Assembly (NCBI GenBank): GCA_025454915.1
Contig: JALONN010000024.1
Coordinates: 1-32,708, forward strand
DNA length: 32,708 nucleotides
DNA from: Raineya sp.
GTDB taxonomy: Bacteria; Bacteroidota; Bacteroidia; Cytophagales; Thermonemataceae
Direction of reading: 5' to 3'
The translations under genes and the position numbers were made by a program. The notes below the pieces were generated by a model. It had not been told where the DNA came from and made no database searches. It saw nothing but the letters and a program-made list of their open reading frames with translations. This document shows, piece after piece, positions 8,287 to 17,303 of the stretch; the first letter of the stretch is position 1; each line of letters starts with the position of its first letter.

Positions 8287-8646
8287 TTAAGCATAAATAG
8301 AATCTTTTTTATCTGAAAAATTAAAGTATTCTGAAGATGTATTTTCTCTTGAATAAAATGTGTATAAATTATTTTCAGAATCAGTTAAATATACAATAAA
8401 ATCCTCACTTTTTCGAATAAACATATCATACAAATGTCGTTGGGGTTCATGCAGAAGTTTAAAATAAATGAACTCCAGTGTATGAAAAGGGAAATAATAT
8501 TCCTTAACCGCCTTTTCATGAAGATACTTCATGTAAGAAGTTACTTCAGGAGTATCCTGAAGAATTTGAATTGAGTGAAGAATTGTTTTACTGTCATTGA
8601 TTCTATTTTTTAATTCAACTGTGGTTATACCAATACGATTATTCAT
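8287..8646 (-). CDS. Hypothetical protein at the end of the tra operon (119 aa)
   Basis: This 119-residue protein is the last gene of the minus-strand conjugation operon, starting 10 bases after the VirB5-like gene. It has no signal peptide or membrane segment. Its N-terminal half is helical and the C-terminal part is aromatic and beta-like (DFIVYLTDSENNLYTFYSRE). I recognise no family. Its place after the periplasmic components suggests an accessory or entry-exclusion type role, but that is only positional. The palindromic terminator follows directly. Confidence 0.5.
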   Translation of the reverse strand: MNNRIGITTVELKNRINDSKTILHSIQILQDTPEVTSYMKYLHEKAVKEYYFPFHTLEFIYFKLLHEPQRHLYDMFIRKSEDFIVYLTDSENNLYTFYSRENTSSEYFNFSDKKDSIYA

Positions 8647-8656
8647 AGCTAAGTAA

Positions 8657-9412
8657 TTAATACATGAGAATTAAGTTATTCATGAACATACTTCTTTGAT
8701 ATTCTTCTTTAAGAATCATTTTTTCTATCTCTGAAGGCTTGGTAGATTCTAAAACTAGTTTATCATTTGCTCTTTCCCAATTGTGCAAGTCTTTCATTCG
8801 TTGGAGTAAATCAAGTTTCAACTTCAGATAATCTCCTTTGTCCATATTAAGCTTTTTCTCCTCTAAAATTCTTTCCTCTTCTTTGAGTGTTTCACGAGTT
8901 TTCTCAATGAGCTGCTTTACATATTGTGCTTCTAAAAGCCCTTTTTGCTTGAGCATTTTTTCCCATTCCCAACGATTAGAAAGATTACTCATGTCTGCAA
9001 GCATCATAGAAGTTTTTTCTATGGATGGGCAGCCCATATAAAAGCCTCTAGCTCTCTTGTTGAATCTTGGCAAATAATCTTTAGGGTCTAATGAATATCC
9101 TAATAAACATTCCATTAAATCTCCATACTGAAGTGATTTGAGATTTTGAAAGTCAGAAATGCTTGTAAGCTCATTATAAAAGTCAAACCAGCGTTCAGCT
9201 TCTCTTTTTACTTCTCTTACTCCTCTCACCGTTTCACGAACTTGCTCAAGTGTACTGATAACCTTTGAAAGATGTTGCTTATGCTTTATGTTATCTGTAA
9301 TCATGATTTTTTGCATGATACCTTCTAGTATTGGTGCCGAAACTACCATTTGAGCCTCACCAATTTGGAACGTCGCAATCATAAAGATTGCGATTAAAGT
9401 GATTTTTTTCAT
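8657..9412 (-). CDS. VirB5/TraI-like periplasmic coiled-coil protein
   Basis: The protein has 251 residues with a signal peptide (MKKITLIAIFMIATFQIGEA-QM). Long predicted coiled coils follow, for example TLEQVRETVRGVREVKREAE near residues 50-75 and a lysine/glutamate-rich helix near 160-220. Two cysteines (ECLLGY and GCPSIE) may form a periplasmic disulfide. This layout fits the TraI (DUF4141) / TrbJ / VirB5 type of pilus-associated conjugation component. It follows the TraM-like gene by 34 bases, and that gap contains a CTAACCCTTTTAA motif. In the classic Bacteroides order TraI precedes TraJ, so its position after TraM is unusual. Confidence 0.6.
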   Translation of the reverse strand: MKKITLIAIFMIATFQIGEAQMVVSAPILEGIMQKIMITDNIKHKQHLSKVISTLEQVRETVRGVREVKREAERWFDFYNELTSISDFQNLKSLQYGDLMECLLGYSLDPKDYLPRFNKRARGFYMGCPSIEKTSMMLADMSNLSNRWEWEKMLKQKGLLEAQYVKQLIEKTRETLKEEERILEEKKLNMDKGDYLKLKLDLLQRMKDLHNWERANDKLVLESTKPSEIEKMILKEEYQRSMFMNNLILMY

Positions 9413-9446
9413 AAGAATAATAAATTAAAAGGGTTAGAATAAAAAA

Positions 9447-10328
9447 CTATTTTGCTTGAACTTGTATTTTATAGCCATCAATCAGATAAATACTACCATC
9501 TTTTCCTTTTGCACTTCGCATAAGTCTATCTGCATATTTTCCACCAGGGAGTTTACGAATAGCATCCCCTAATATTTCTTTTCCAATAGCTTTTCCTTCA
9601 GACTCTACAGATGAATCCCCTTCTTGATCATAGCGAATACCTGCCATGTTATCAGTATCGAAAACTATCCCTTCACCAGAAGCTGTTTTAAAGTTTGATA
9701 CAGAAATCATAAGTCTTCCTGAACCAGCAGATGTAATGGTGCCATAAAATATAGTATTTCGGGGAACTTTAGATCCACCAATCACAGCATCCTCCTGAAT
9801 TCTGATAGCTACAGAACCTCCTTGTCTAGTTTTTTGATCACCATGAATCACAGCTCTATATTTACTTGCAGTTTTTGCAGTGGTTCTTGAGGTAGAATTA
9901 AAAACATTTTCTTCTTCAGGTTCACTAGTGGTGGTTGTCTTATTAGTTTCTGTTTTGTTTGAACCAGTTTCTTTATAAGGGGAGCTATACGAACCTCCTA
10001 CTTGTTTATCACTATTAGGGTTCTCCTTTTCTTTTTCTGATTCTTTGGAGTCTGATTTACCTTCAGAGAGGTTACTTTCCTCAATATTAAATTTGGGTGT
10101 AACACTTTCAATTTTTGGGTTCTTGCTGTCATTATAACCCTTCTGATATTCTCCAATCTTATCTTTATCATCTTTAGCAAGTTTGAGACCAACAGAATCT
10201 TTTTCAAGTTCTGAAATAGCACTATCAGAATCTTCTCCTCCACTTGAAGCTACTGCTACAAAGACAAGAACAACCACCACAAAGCCAGCTATAATTTTCC
10301 AAACACCATTCACTTTCTTTTTTTCCAT
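9447..10328 (-). CDS. traM: Conjugative transposon protein TraM (VirB10-like)
   Basis: The protein has 293 residues: a short cytosolic start (MEKKKVNGVWK), one membrane helix at about 11-28, a long Ser/Glu/Lys/Thr-rich linker (about 35-145) and a conserved C-terminal domain. That domain contains YRAVIHGDQKTRQGGSVAIR, then GGSKVPRNTIFYGTI and a glycine-rich GSGRLMISV. This is the TraM C-terminal (VirB10-like) pattern, in which an inner-membrane anchored linker reaches the outer-membrane core of the mating channel. It is somewhat shorter than typical TraM (400 or more residues), mostly in the linker. It lies between the TraN-like and VirB5-like genes, whereas TraM usually precedes TraN. Confidence 0.75.
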   Translation of the reverse strand: MEKKKVNGVWKIIAGFVVVVLVFVAVASSGGEDSDSAISELEKDSVGLKLAKDDKDKIGEYQKGYNDSKNPKIESVTPKFNIEESNLSEGKSDSKESEKEKENPNSDKQVGGSYSSPYKETGSNKTETNKTTTTSEPEEENVFNSTSRTTAKTASKYRAVIHGDQKTRQGGSVAIRIQEDAVIGGSKVPRNTIFYGTITSAGSGRLMISVSNFKTASGEGIVFDTDNMAGIRYDQEGDSSVESEGKAIGKEILGDAIRKLPGGKYADRLMRSAKGKDGSIYLIDGYKIQVQAK

Positions 10329-10352
10329 ATACTAAATTGTTTATTTATTTAC

Positions 10353-11267
10353 TTATTTAATGATTTCAGATGCATTAATCTTAGAAGATGGTACTTCAAT
10401 CACAGCTTTACGAGTTCCATTCATTTCTCTAAATGTAACTTCTACCAAAGAGTTATCCGTACCTGCCATGGGTGGAAGTACATACAAAAATTCTACTTGC
10501 TTTTTGGAAGGAAAAAGTTTTTTCTCATCCATATAGAGTGGAGTTAAGGGCTCTTTTTTCTGCATTGCTTTGGAACGTTTATCAATAAAGTTAAACTCTA
10601 CAAAATCTAACTCATAATCTATTGAACTGTTGTTTTTAATGGAAAACTTCAAATAGATATTATTCTGCTTATCTATGTAAATATTACTACAAAAAATACT
10701 CATTCCATTACTAATTTGTCCAATTGACTTATATTGAGCTTTACTATCACGAAGCTTCAACAAATTCTTCTGCATATCATTTCCAGACTCTTGAGTCTGA
10801 GTAGTTGCAGTATTATTGCTTTTAATAGTGTTTGTATTATTATTAGAATTATTACCTCCTACCGAACTATTGTTTCCTGAATTACTTCCTGAAGTGTTTG
10901 AAGTATTTTTAGTAGCATTTGTTTTTTGAGTCGAAATTCTAAAATCATACATGGTTTGTTTGATATCTTTTTTAAATATAAGAACTCCATTATAATACTC
11001 ATTACCACTCTTTATAAAGAAAGATGTAGGAATAGGTATTCCCCCAGAAGCATTTTTTTCTTTAAGAGCTTTTATAAATACTACGTTTTTAGCAGACTCT
11101 TGGATTTGATGTACATAGTCTTTTGAACCTACATCTACCAAATCCACATCAAAAGGAAATATCAAATAAGTTGTTGAAGTATTGTTTATGTAAATAGTAT
11201 CCACTTTTTGAGCTATAATAGGTGATAAAGTCAAAAAACAGAGAAAAACTAAAATGATTTTTTTCAT
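10353..11267 (-). CDS. traN: Conjugative transposon protein TraN (VirB9-like)
   Basis: The protein has 304 residues with a signal peptide (MKKIILVFLCFLTLSPIIA-QK). The N-terminal domain begins IYINNTSTTYLIFPFDVDLV and continues KDYVHQIQESAKNVVFIKAL, the hallmark of TraN (DUF4138), the VirB9-like partner of TraM in the outer-membrane core complex. An Asn/Ser/Thr-rich linker at about 115-160 separates it from the C-terminal domain. That domain has IYLKFSIKNNSSIDYELDFV and ends in a beta-rich VEVTFREMNGTRK. The gap upstream contains a variant TAATCCTTTTAAA of the recurring leader motif. TraN-before-TraM is the reverse of the standard order. Confidence 0.75.
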   Translation of the reverse strand: MKKIILVFLCFLTLSPIIAQKVDTIYINNTSTTYLIFPFDVDLVDVGSKDYVHQIQESAKNVVFIKALKEKNASGGIPIPTSFFIKSGNEYYNGVLIFKKDIKQTMYDFRISTQKTNATKNTSNTSGSNSGNNSSVGGNNSNNNTNTIKSNNTATTQTQESGNDMQKNLLKLRDSKAQYKSIGQISNGMSIFCSNIYIDKQNNIYLKFSIKNNSSIDYELDFVEFNFIDKRSKAMQKKEPLTPLYMDEKKLFPSKKQVEFLYVLPPMAGTDNSLVEVTFREMNGTRKAVIEVPSSKINASEIIK

Positions 11268-11304
11268 GGCTATTTTAAGTTTAAAAGGATTATTTTATAA
11301 TTAA

Positions 11305-12063
11305 TTAAGGTGTTGATTTTTTATCAGTATCTGGTTCTTTCATTTTGATGGACTTTGTGTCTGTTTTTTCCTCAAGATTTTCCTCCATATTAGATAACTC
11401 TTTCTCTTTTTCAGAAGGAGATTGTATATCTTGATTTTCCTGCAAATTTAGATTTAATTCATATTTAAAAAAATTTAAATCTCTGAGTTGTAAGCCAAAA
11501 GGGTTCGTAGAACTGCGTGGAAGCATACCAACCTTAAATTTCATACCAAAAGGAACAACAGCTTCTCTTGAACCATTATAAACAATTTGTCTTGAGAAAG
11601 CAATCCCCGTATAGGGAACAGAACGCATATCAATCAAGATACTGTCTACTTCTACTCTGATGGAAGCACCAGAACGAATGTATTGCTCATGTAATCTCTC
11701 TCTATTAAAATCATCCACAATGGCTTGGCCATCTTTCTTGGATACGTATTGCAAGGCTTTCTCTACTCTACTTTTAAATGTTGTGGCATCATGTCCATAC
11801 ATAGTCTTCATAAAGACCTTTACGAAGTTTTCAACTTCAAAATCTGTATGGCTTTTTCCATCATGGGCAGTAGCAAAATAGGTTCCACCATAACCAAGCA
11901 CATAAATTCGCTGAGAAAGTTGTTGTAAACTAAAATAGATGAATCCTCCCAAAATAACGAAACCAATCACAAATGCTATAATAAGAGCATTGGAACGTGC
12001 TTTTATTTGACGGACTTGTTTGTTGAGTTGAACATGTCCAATTGAACTTGCATTTTCTTCCAT
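11305..12063 (-). CDS. traK: Conjugative transposon protein TraK (VirB8-like)
   Basis: The protein has 252 residues: an N-terminal cytosolic stretch, one membrane helix at about 27-48 (ALIIAFVIGFVILGGFIYFS) and a periplasmic NTF2-like domain. Motifs such as FEVENFVKVFMKTMYGHDA and a C-terminal MRSVPYTGIAFSRQIVYN fit TraK, the VirB8-like scaffold of the mating channel. The last 45 residues are a charged Lys/Glu tail (SPSEKEKELSNMEENLEEK). The gene follows the VirB6-like gene by 46 bases, and the gap carries CTAACCCTTTTAA. Confidence 0.75.
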   Translation of the reverse strand: MEENASSIGHVQLNKQVRQIKARSNALIIAFVIGFVILGGFIYFSLQQLSQRIYVLGYGGTYFATAHDGKSHTDFEVENFVKVFMKTMYGHDATTFKSRVEKALQYVSKKDGQAIVDDFNRERLHEQYIRSGASIRVEVDSILIDMRSVPYTGIAFSRQIVYNGSREAVVPFGMKFKVGMLPRSSTNPFGLQLRDLNFFKYELNLNLQENQDIQSPSEKEKELSNMEENLEEKTDTKSIKMKEPDTDKKSTP

Positions 12064-12109
12064 AAAAATAATAGATTAAAAGGGTTAGAATAAAAAAATA
12101 AAGAGTTCA

Positions 12110-13435
12110 TTAATGTCTGATTTTAGGTAAAACAACTTTGGCAAGCCCCCAAGCAAAACCACCAGTAGCTCCAATAGTATTGCCCATCACCCCTGCAAGA
12201 CCTGAAGCCATTTTTTCGTTTCCTGAGCCTTGAAAAACTTGATTTGCCAAATTAGATGCTTTACTTCCTAAAGAAGATGCAGTATTGGTAGTATTAGATA
12301 TAATGGTGTTACCAGCATTTTTCATACTATTAGCTCCATTAGCCAAAGTTGTAGGCGATGAAGTGGCTGCTCCCATCACTGTTTGACTGGTTGCTATTGT
12401 TTTAGCTGCTATCATAGCTGCTCCTCCTGTCATGGCTGAATAAAATTCTCCTCCTGAACCAAGCATCAAATTGCTAATTTTTGGAGTCATGATATAAAGA
12501 ACACATATCACAAGGTTTACAGTAATGGCTCGTACAGGGTTTGTATCATCCATACCAGACATATAGGTATATTCTGCAAGCCCTATAGTCATTAAATCCA
12601 AAACCTTGATAGTAAGCCCCCAAAGTCCAAAAGAAATTAATGATGAGAGCCAGCGTTGCCAAGCATCTTTGAAAGCTGGCAAAATAGATAAAACAATAGG
12701 AATAGGTCCCAAGGCAAATGCCAAACCTAGCAAAGCTAGTGAAACAACTGCTACTACATTTCTAACCATAATGACCACACCTTCTTTAATCCAATTTGAT
12801 AAAATATTAATAATTGAAAATAAGCCTGTGATGCTTTGGGTAAGTTGTTCAAAGCGATAAGCGATTTGTTCACGAATGCCTCCCTGGTCAGCTTCAGCTT
12901 CTTTGGTTGCAAGTTTCTGAGCTTCCAATTCTTCTCTTTCTTTAATATTTCGTTTTCGCATATACTCAGTATGCTTCGCTTTGATTTCTCCAGCAGTTAA
13001 GTTCTTATCCCAAAATTTATCATCAGAGATACTATTATAAACACTTGTAACTCCAGCAAAGAAGTTAGGTGAATCTTTTCCTGCTTGATAAATATTGGTT
13101 ACTGTCTTTCCAAAGGCACTTCTAAGTTTTTCCTGATGACTAGTTGTAAAAGCAGTCCCAGCATTGAATTCTGTATCTATACTGCCCACTCCTTTTACAA
13201 TACTAACAACACTACCACCTAAACTACCATATAGTTGTAAAACAAGTAAGATAATGATAGCACGTAAAATAGGCATGTAATCAACCATCACAAACTGACT
13301 TGAAAAAGTAGCCTTATAGTATTGCATTCCTACAACGATGAGTAAAAAAGCAACTCCAAAGCCTTGGGTATAACCTAAAACCATTCCATTTGCTGATATA
13401 CCAGCAGCATACAGGGCTTCTGCAACTTCTTTCAT
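12110..13435 (-). CDS. traJ: TraJ/VirB6-like polytopic membrane protein
   Basis: The protein has 441 residues from the ATG at 13435, one base after the VirB4 stop. A TTG three codons earlier would overlap VirB4. Hydrophobic segments lie near 20-40, 55-75, 205-260 (two or three segments, including VVAVVSLALLGLAFALGPIP), 275-295 and 308-330. Between them is a soluble stretch with a Glu/Lys helix (KRNIKEREELEAQKLATKEA). The C-terminal 110 residues are Ala/Ser/Thr/Gly-rich. This is the TraJ / TrbL / VirB6 type inner-membrane channel component. Its place between VirB4 and the VirB8-like gene matches the usual TraG-TraJ-TraK neighbourhood, with TraI displaced. Confidence 0.7.
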   Translation of the reverse strand: MKEVAEALYAAGISANGMVLGYTQGFGVAFLLIVVGMQYYKATFSSQFVMVDYMPILRAIIILLVLQLYGSLGGSVVSIVKGVGSIDTEFNAGTAFTTSHQEKLRSAFGKTVTNIYQAGKDSPNFFAGVTSVYNSISDDKFWDKNLTAGEIKAKHTEYMRKRNIKEREELEAQKLATKEAEADQGGIREQIAYRFEQLTQSITGLFSIINILSNWIKEGVVIMVRNVVAVVSLALLGLAFALGPIPIVLSILPAFKDAWQRWLSSLISFGLWGLTIKVLDLMTIGLAEYTYMSGMDDTNPVRAITVNLVICVLYIMTPKISNLMLGSGGEFYSAMTGGAAMIAAKTIATSQTVMGAATSSPTTLANGANSMKNAGNTIISNTTNTASSLGSKASNLANQVFQGSGNEKMASGLAGVMGNTIGATGGFAWGLAKVVLPKIRH

Positions 13436-13436
13436 A

Positions 13437-16124
13437 TTAGTCAATGTTTATGGTGTCAAGATTTTTATTTGATTCTTTATGCTCCTTAAATTGATTAAGA
13501 GCATAATGGATGTTTCCCTTATAAAAGTTTTTAAGCTTTTTAATCAGATTTGTTTCTACAGGTTTTGATGAAAGCAATCCATTGATTTCAATGGGTGTAA
13601 GAAGGGTGTAAACCTTTCCAACATTTCCATTTTTAATAAAAATCTCTCTGCTATCTTCAAAACTTCTAATAGATTCAATGAGTGTCCTTTCGTGGTAGGT
13701 AAACCCTGAAGATTGTTGCAAATAATTCATGACTCCAACATCTGTATTGTGTCTGAGTACAATCCTAATATCAGCACAGAGTTTAATTGCTTCACCTACA
13801 AGCCCTAATTGGTCAATTTCAATCATAGATTGAGTTATTAGGTTGAAAGAACCATTTCTCTTACGGATAGTTCTAAACATTTCTTCCACCCAATCTTTCA
13901 TTGCTCCAGAAATCATTTTCCATGCCTCATCCATATAAATATATTTTCTATACTCATTGGCTTTAAAATCACACAAATCATAAGATAACTGCATGATTAG
14001 CATTGATACTACTCTATAAAGAGATGGATTTTGCTTTATCTTATCCAAATCGAATACAATGAGTCTGTGTTCATCAAGATTCTCTACGGTATCACTATCA
14101 AAAATAGCCTTATAAACACCTGTAGCATAAGGCTTGAGAATAGTCTCAAACTTAGTTTTTGATTGAGCTTGAGTAAATCTTTGATACTCTTCAGGATTGC
14201 TTTTCTCTAATTTACTATAATATTCAAGCACAAAATGGAAGAAATCTGCAAACTTAGGCACAATTAAAGAGGGCTTTTGTAGATTTTTAAGTTCTTCAGG
14301 AATATCAATTCCCGCTTCAGAAATCTTTTTGGCTTTAAAGTAGTTTTCTGCAAAAACTTCCTGAACACATCTAATTCTTTCGTTGATATGTTCATAATAC
14401 AAATTAACCAGTTCAGTAATGATTGCCTTTTGCTCATTATTGAAATTAGTGCCTTCATCTAATAAGAGTACCCCTATTAATGTAACTAAAAAGTTTTGTT
14501 TTTGCTCATCTGTTAAATAAGCATAACTTCGATAGATAATTTCTTCTTGGATTTCTTCACATTCATCACTTATCTTGACAACAATTTCTTTTCTATGAGT
14601 AGTATCTTCTTTCTTCATGAGAAAAGGGTTAAATTTCATAGGTTTTTCTAGAGAGTATTCAAAATAAGTATCTAACCCACAAATTGCCTCCACAATATTT
14701 CGGTAAGTTCCGCCAATATCAATAATGATTTGCTTGGTCTTGGGTTGTTCATCCCTTTGAACCATTAGATATCCTCCAGTAAATGACTTTCCAGAACCAG
14801 GAGGACCAACTATAATAGCGTTTTGATTATTTTTGTTTGTGTCATATAACTCAACTTGTACAACATTTTTTTGTCTATCCCCAAAGAAAATACCTGTTGA
14901 ATTGCTTTTAGTTGGTTCAATGAAATGAGTATAAGTCAAAGCAACTTCGGGGGTAGATAATAAGTAACGAATACTTTCATGAGCATTACCTGGTGCAAGA
15001 GCAAAATATAGATTCATCATGTCCATCGTTTCGACCAAACATTCAGCTTTTTGTATTCTACTAATAGCTGATATGCTGTCTTCAACAACTCTTAATCTTT
15101 TTTGATCATCTTCACTCCAAACTAGAATATGCATTCCTAGACTTACAAGCTGATTGTTTTCACTACGCACTAATGCAGTGAATTCTTCCATTTGTTTAAT
15201 TTTAATTTTAGAGTTTTGATTGTTGGAAGCAAAGCCAGAAACAATTTTTTTACTAAAATCAACTTCTTTGAGTTTTTGCTCAGTATTTTCAATTACAAGA
15301 TTTGTAATTAAAATATGTGGGTGATTTAAATAGTGGGTAAGCCCAAAAACTTGAGGAGATATAACCCCATAACCATTAAACACAATATCAAAAGCCTCTT
15401 GACCTTGTTGGGTAAGTGAGATAATATTAGCTTTTTTCTCACCTATAGTAAGAGATTTGGTATCATTTACAATACTTCTACAATAGCTGGCAGGTGCTTT
15501 GTCAAATTCAAGGTTAAAATATTGTTTATAAAGAATTTCTATATCCTCATGATCAAGAACCCTGTATTGAAATTTTGGAATAATAGCACTCAGACGCTCC
15601 ATAAAGTTATGGGCTTGTGGCAATAGTTCCAAACGTTCTTCAATTCCATCTAGTGCATCCAATTTTGTTTTATAAAGCTCTGTGGCTCCTTTTTGTATGG
15701 GAGAGCTGAATTTTGTAAATAAATTCAAGATTGAATTGCTTTTAGGCACATTCTGTTTGTCCTTGTTCCTTTTAAGCTTTGGAAAAGCAATAAATATATA
15801 AGACTTATGAAACATCACAGGCTTTTCCTCTAATTTTTGCTTTACCTTGTTGGTGAATACTTGTTGAGGATTCTCTTCTCCTTTAACTTCTTTTTCAAAA
15901 TAAATATCCATTTTCTGGATAAGTGTCCCCATTGGCAAAGAACGGAGAGCAGAAGTGATTGTCTGGTTTATCTCAGTGTACTCTTGGGGTTCAAGTGTTT
16001 CTTGTTCATATCCAGAAACTTCAAAACCTAGAGCAACAGCTCCATTCCACATAAACATTGTGTTACCTTCAATAGTCATTACAGGTAACACATCTTCGAG
16101 TTGTGCTTTTCTATTAGGATTCAT
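13437..16124 (-). CDS. traG: TraG/VirB4-family conjugation ATPase
   Basis: The protein has 895 residues. Walker A is IIVGPPGSGKSFTGG at about 438-452 and Walker B is YIYMDEAWKMI at about 727-737. A QSMIEI sensor-like segment and the FEDSREIFIKNG C-terminal region complete the pattern. The N-terminal 400 residues are the VirB4/TraC-type domain. Length and motifs match Bacteroidota TraG, the main energising ATPase at the cytosolic base of the mating channel. It starts nine bases after the VirB3-like gene and ends one base before the VirB6-like ATG, so the three are tightly coupled. The catalytic motifs look intact, which argues the conjugation machinery is or recently was functional. Confidence 0.9.
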   Translation of the reverse strand: MNPNRKAQLEDVLPVMTIEGNTMFMWNGAVALGFEVSGYEQETLEPQEYTEINQTITSALRSLPMGTLIQKMDIYFEKEVKGEENPQQVFTNKVKQKLEEKPVMFHKSYIFIAFPKLKRNKDKQNVPKSNSILNLFTKFSSPIQKGATELYKTKLDALDGIEERLELLPQAHNFMERLSAIIPKFQYRVLDHEDIEILYKQYFNLEFDKAPASYCRSIVNDTKSLTIGEKKANIISLTQQGQEAFDIVFNGYGVISPQVFGLTHYLNHPHILITNLVIENTEQKLKEVDFSKKIVSGFASNNQNSKIKIKQMEEFTALVRSENNQLVSLGMHILVWSEDDQKRLRVVEDSISAISRIQKAECLVETMDMMNLYFALAPGNAHESIRYLLSTPEVALTYTHFIEPTKSNSTGIFFGDRQKNVVQVELYDTNKNNQNAIIVGPPGSGKSFTGGYLMVQRDEQPKTKQIIIDIGGTYRNIVEAICGLDTYFEYSLEKPMKFNPFLMKKEDTTHRKEIVVKISDECEEIQEEIIYRSYAYLTDEQKQNFLVTLIGVLLLDEGTNFNNEQKAIITELVNLYYEHINERIRCVQEVFAENYFKAKKISEAGIDIPEELKNLQKPSLIVPKFADFFHFVLEYYSKLEKSNPEEYQRFTQAQSKTKFETILKPYATGVYKAIFDSDTVENLDEHRLIVFDLDKIKQNPSLYRVVSMLIMQLSYDLCDFKANEYRKYIYMDEAWKMISGAMKDWVEEMFRTIRKRNGSFNLITQSMIEIDQLGLVGEAIKLCADIRIVLRHNTDVGVMNYLQQSSGFTYHERTLIESIRSFEDSREIFIKNGNVGKVYTLLTPIEINGLLSSKPVETNLIKKLKNFYKGNIHYALNQFKEHKESNKNLDTINID

Positions 16125-16133
16125 AGTTGGCTA

Positions 16134-16493
16134 CTATTTTTTAGATTTTTCTTTCTTATAGTTTTCACGTATCTCTTGAAGCTCTGATAAGCTTTTGAGA
16201 TAAATCTGACCATTAGGTTCTACAACATGTGCTTGCATCATGTGATAAGCAATGTAGGAGAGTGTGTACCTTGGATGACTTTTTGCACCAGCTTTTCTAA
16301 AAAGAAAAAAAAGCACCAAAATCAGAGAAAACCATGCAGGAAAAAACCAAAGTGGTAGTTTTACAAATGATCCTAAAACAACGCTTACAACTAAGCAGGC
16401 AATCAGGGAGACCACAAGTGTTGCAGCTTCTTCCAGGTTCATGCCCAAAACCTTGCTAGGTTTTTCGACATGAATAAAAACAGGATACTTCAT
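16134..16493 (-). CDS. traF: TraF/VirB3-like membrane protein (DUF4133-like)
   Basis: The protein has 119 residues. After an N-terminal KYPVFIHVEKPSKVLGMNLE stretch come two hydrophobic helices (about 24-45 and 47-66), then RKAGAKSHPRYTLSYIAYHM and a charged C-terminus. Its size, two helices and place immediately before the VirB4 ATPase match TraF (DUF4133) / VirB3, which joins VirB4 to the inner membrane. The 53-base gap upstream carries a CTAACCCTTTCA leader motif. Confidence 0.65.
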   Translation of the reverse strand: MKYPVFIHVEKPSKVLGMNLEEAATLVVSLIACLVVSVVLGSFVKLPLWFFPAWFSLILVLFFLFRKAGAKSHPRYTLSYIAYHMMQAHVVEPNGQIYLKSLSELQEIRENYKKEKSKK

Positions 16494-16546
16494 ACGATAA
16501 TAATAAGTGAAAGGGTTAGATTTAAATTGGGTAATTCATAAATTTT

Positions 16547-17161
16547 TTAATACATATCATCTATATTGTTTTTATCTATAAATTCGTTGGGCTGTTTTTT
16601 GGGAGTATTTCTTTGCTTTTCTTCTTCTACAAGGGGGCTATCTACATCTAATATTTGGGGTGTTTCTGTTTTCTCTTCCTTGGCTTGATTGTTCACTTCC
16701 ATCGTATTGAAAAAATCATTGACCTCCTCATCTTCTGTAACAATACCTTGTGAAAGTATACTACTTTCTTTTTCAAGAGAAATCGAAGAAGATATTCTTT
16801 CTATTGGAACCAAGGCTGGATGGTTCTTTCCGGACTCTACTTTAATATTCAAATACTCTCTTGAGAAGATTAGACATTTAGGGTCCCAGAGTAATTCTGG
16901 ATGTTGAGTGCTTATTTTTGTTGCTTCTTCTACTTCTGAAATCAAAAGTGGCATAAAAAAAGAAAGAACTGTCATAGCAGACAAACCCATGATTAATATG
17001 ACTCCAGCTGCTTTCAAGCCTTTTTTGATAAACAATGCAGGGCGAGCTATGTCTGCAAAGTTTTTCTCATCGAGTTTGAAGAAATAATAAATCAAGAAAG
17101 ATGCTACAATACTTATAGTCAAGACTATAATACCTTGTTTACCATAAAATTTAACTTTCAT
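16547..17161 (-). CDS. Membrane protein, first gene of the tra operon
   Basis: The protein has 204 residues with two hydrophobic helices (about 9-28 and 48-76). A predominantly polar C-terminal tail of about 125 residues, rich in Glu, Asn and Lys, ends NEFIDKNNIDDMY. I do not recognise it. The slot before the TraF-like gene is occupied in classic elements by TraE (DUF4134), but that is a small protein of about 100 residues with three helices and no long tail, so this is at best a positional analogue. It opens the operon directly after a TAAATTTG promoter box. A coupling or scaffold role is possible but unsupported. Confidence 0.5.
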   Translation of the reverse strand: MKVKFYGKQGIIVLTISIVASFLIYYFFKLDEKNFADIARPALFIKKGLKAAGVILIMGLSAMTVLSFFMPLLISEVEEATKISTQHPELLWDPKCLIFSREYLNIKVESGKNHPALVPIERISSSISLEKESSILSQGIVTEDEEVNDFFNTMEVNNQAKEEKTETPQILDVDSPLVEEEKQRNTPKKQPNEFIDKNNIDDMY

Positions 17162-17187
17162 ATACTATTTATATTTATTGTGTTAGG

Positions 17188-17195
17188 CAAATTTA
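17188..17195 (-). promoter_or_regulatory. Promoter -7 box of the minus-strand tra operon
   Basis: On the minus strand the sequence reads TAAATTTG, a full TAnnTTTG match 26 bases before the first tra start. It is followed by CCTAACAC, a variant of the recurring leader motif. The -33 region is AT-rich and lacks a clear TTTG. Confidence 0.5.
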
Positions 17196-17247
17196 CTAAA
17201 AAAAAATCAACTTTTAAATTTTCCTTTTAAATTCACAAAAAAAAACT

Positions 17248-17255
17248 TAACTTTG
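17248..17255 (+). promoter_or_regulatory. Promoter -7 box of the primase-like gene
   Basis: TAACTTTG fully matches the Bacteroidota -7 consensus. It lies 48 bases before the ATG at 17304, and CACTAACCCC at 17284-17293 lies between them. Together with the minus-strand box at 17188 it makes a compact divergent promoter region for both tra blocks. Confidence 0.5.
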
Positions 17256-17303
17256 CTTCAAATCTTTATTTCTTGGAAAAACACTAACCCCTATCTAATT
17301 TAA

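Noticed and set aside
9998..10243. 81-codon minus-strand frame inside the TraM-like gene
   Set aside because: It lies entirely within the low-complexity linker of TraM in another frame, and its lysine-rich composition follows from that.
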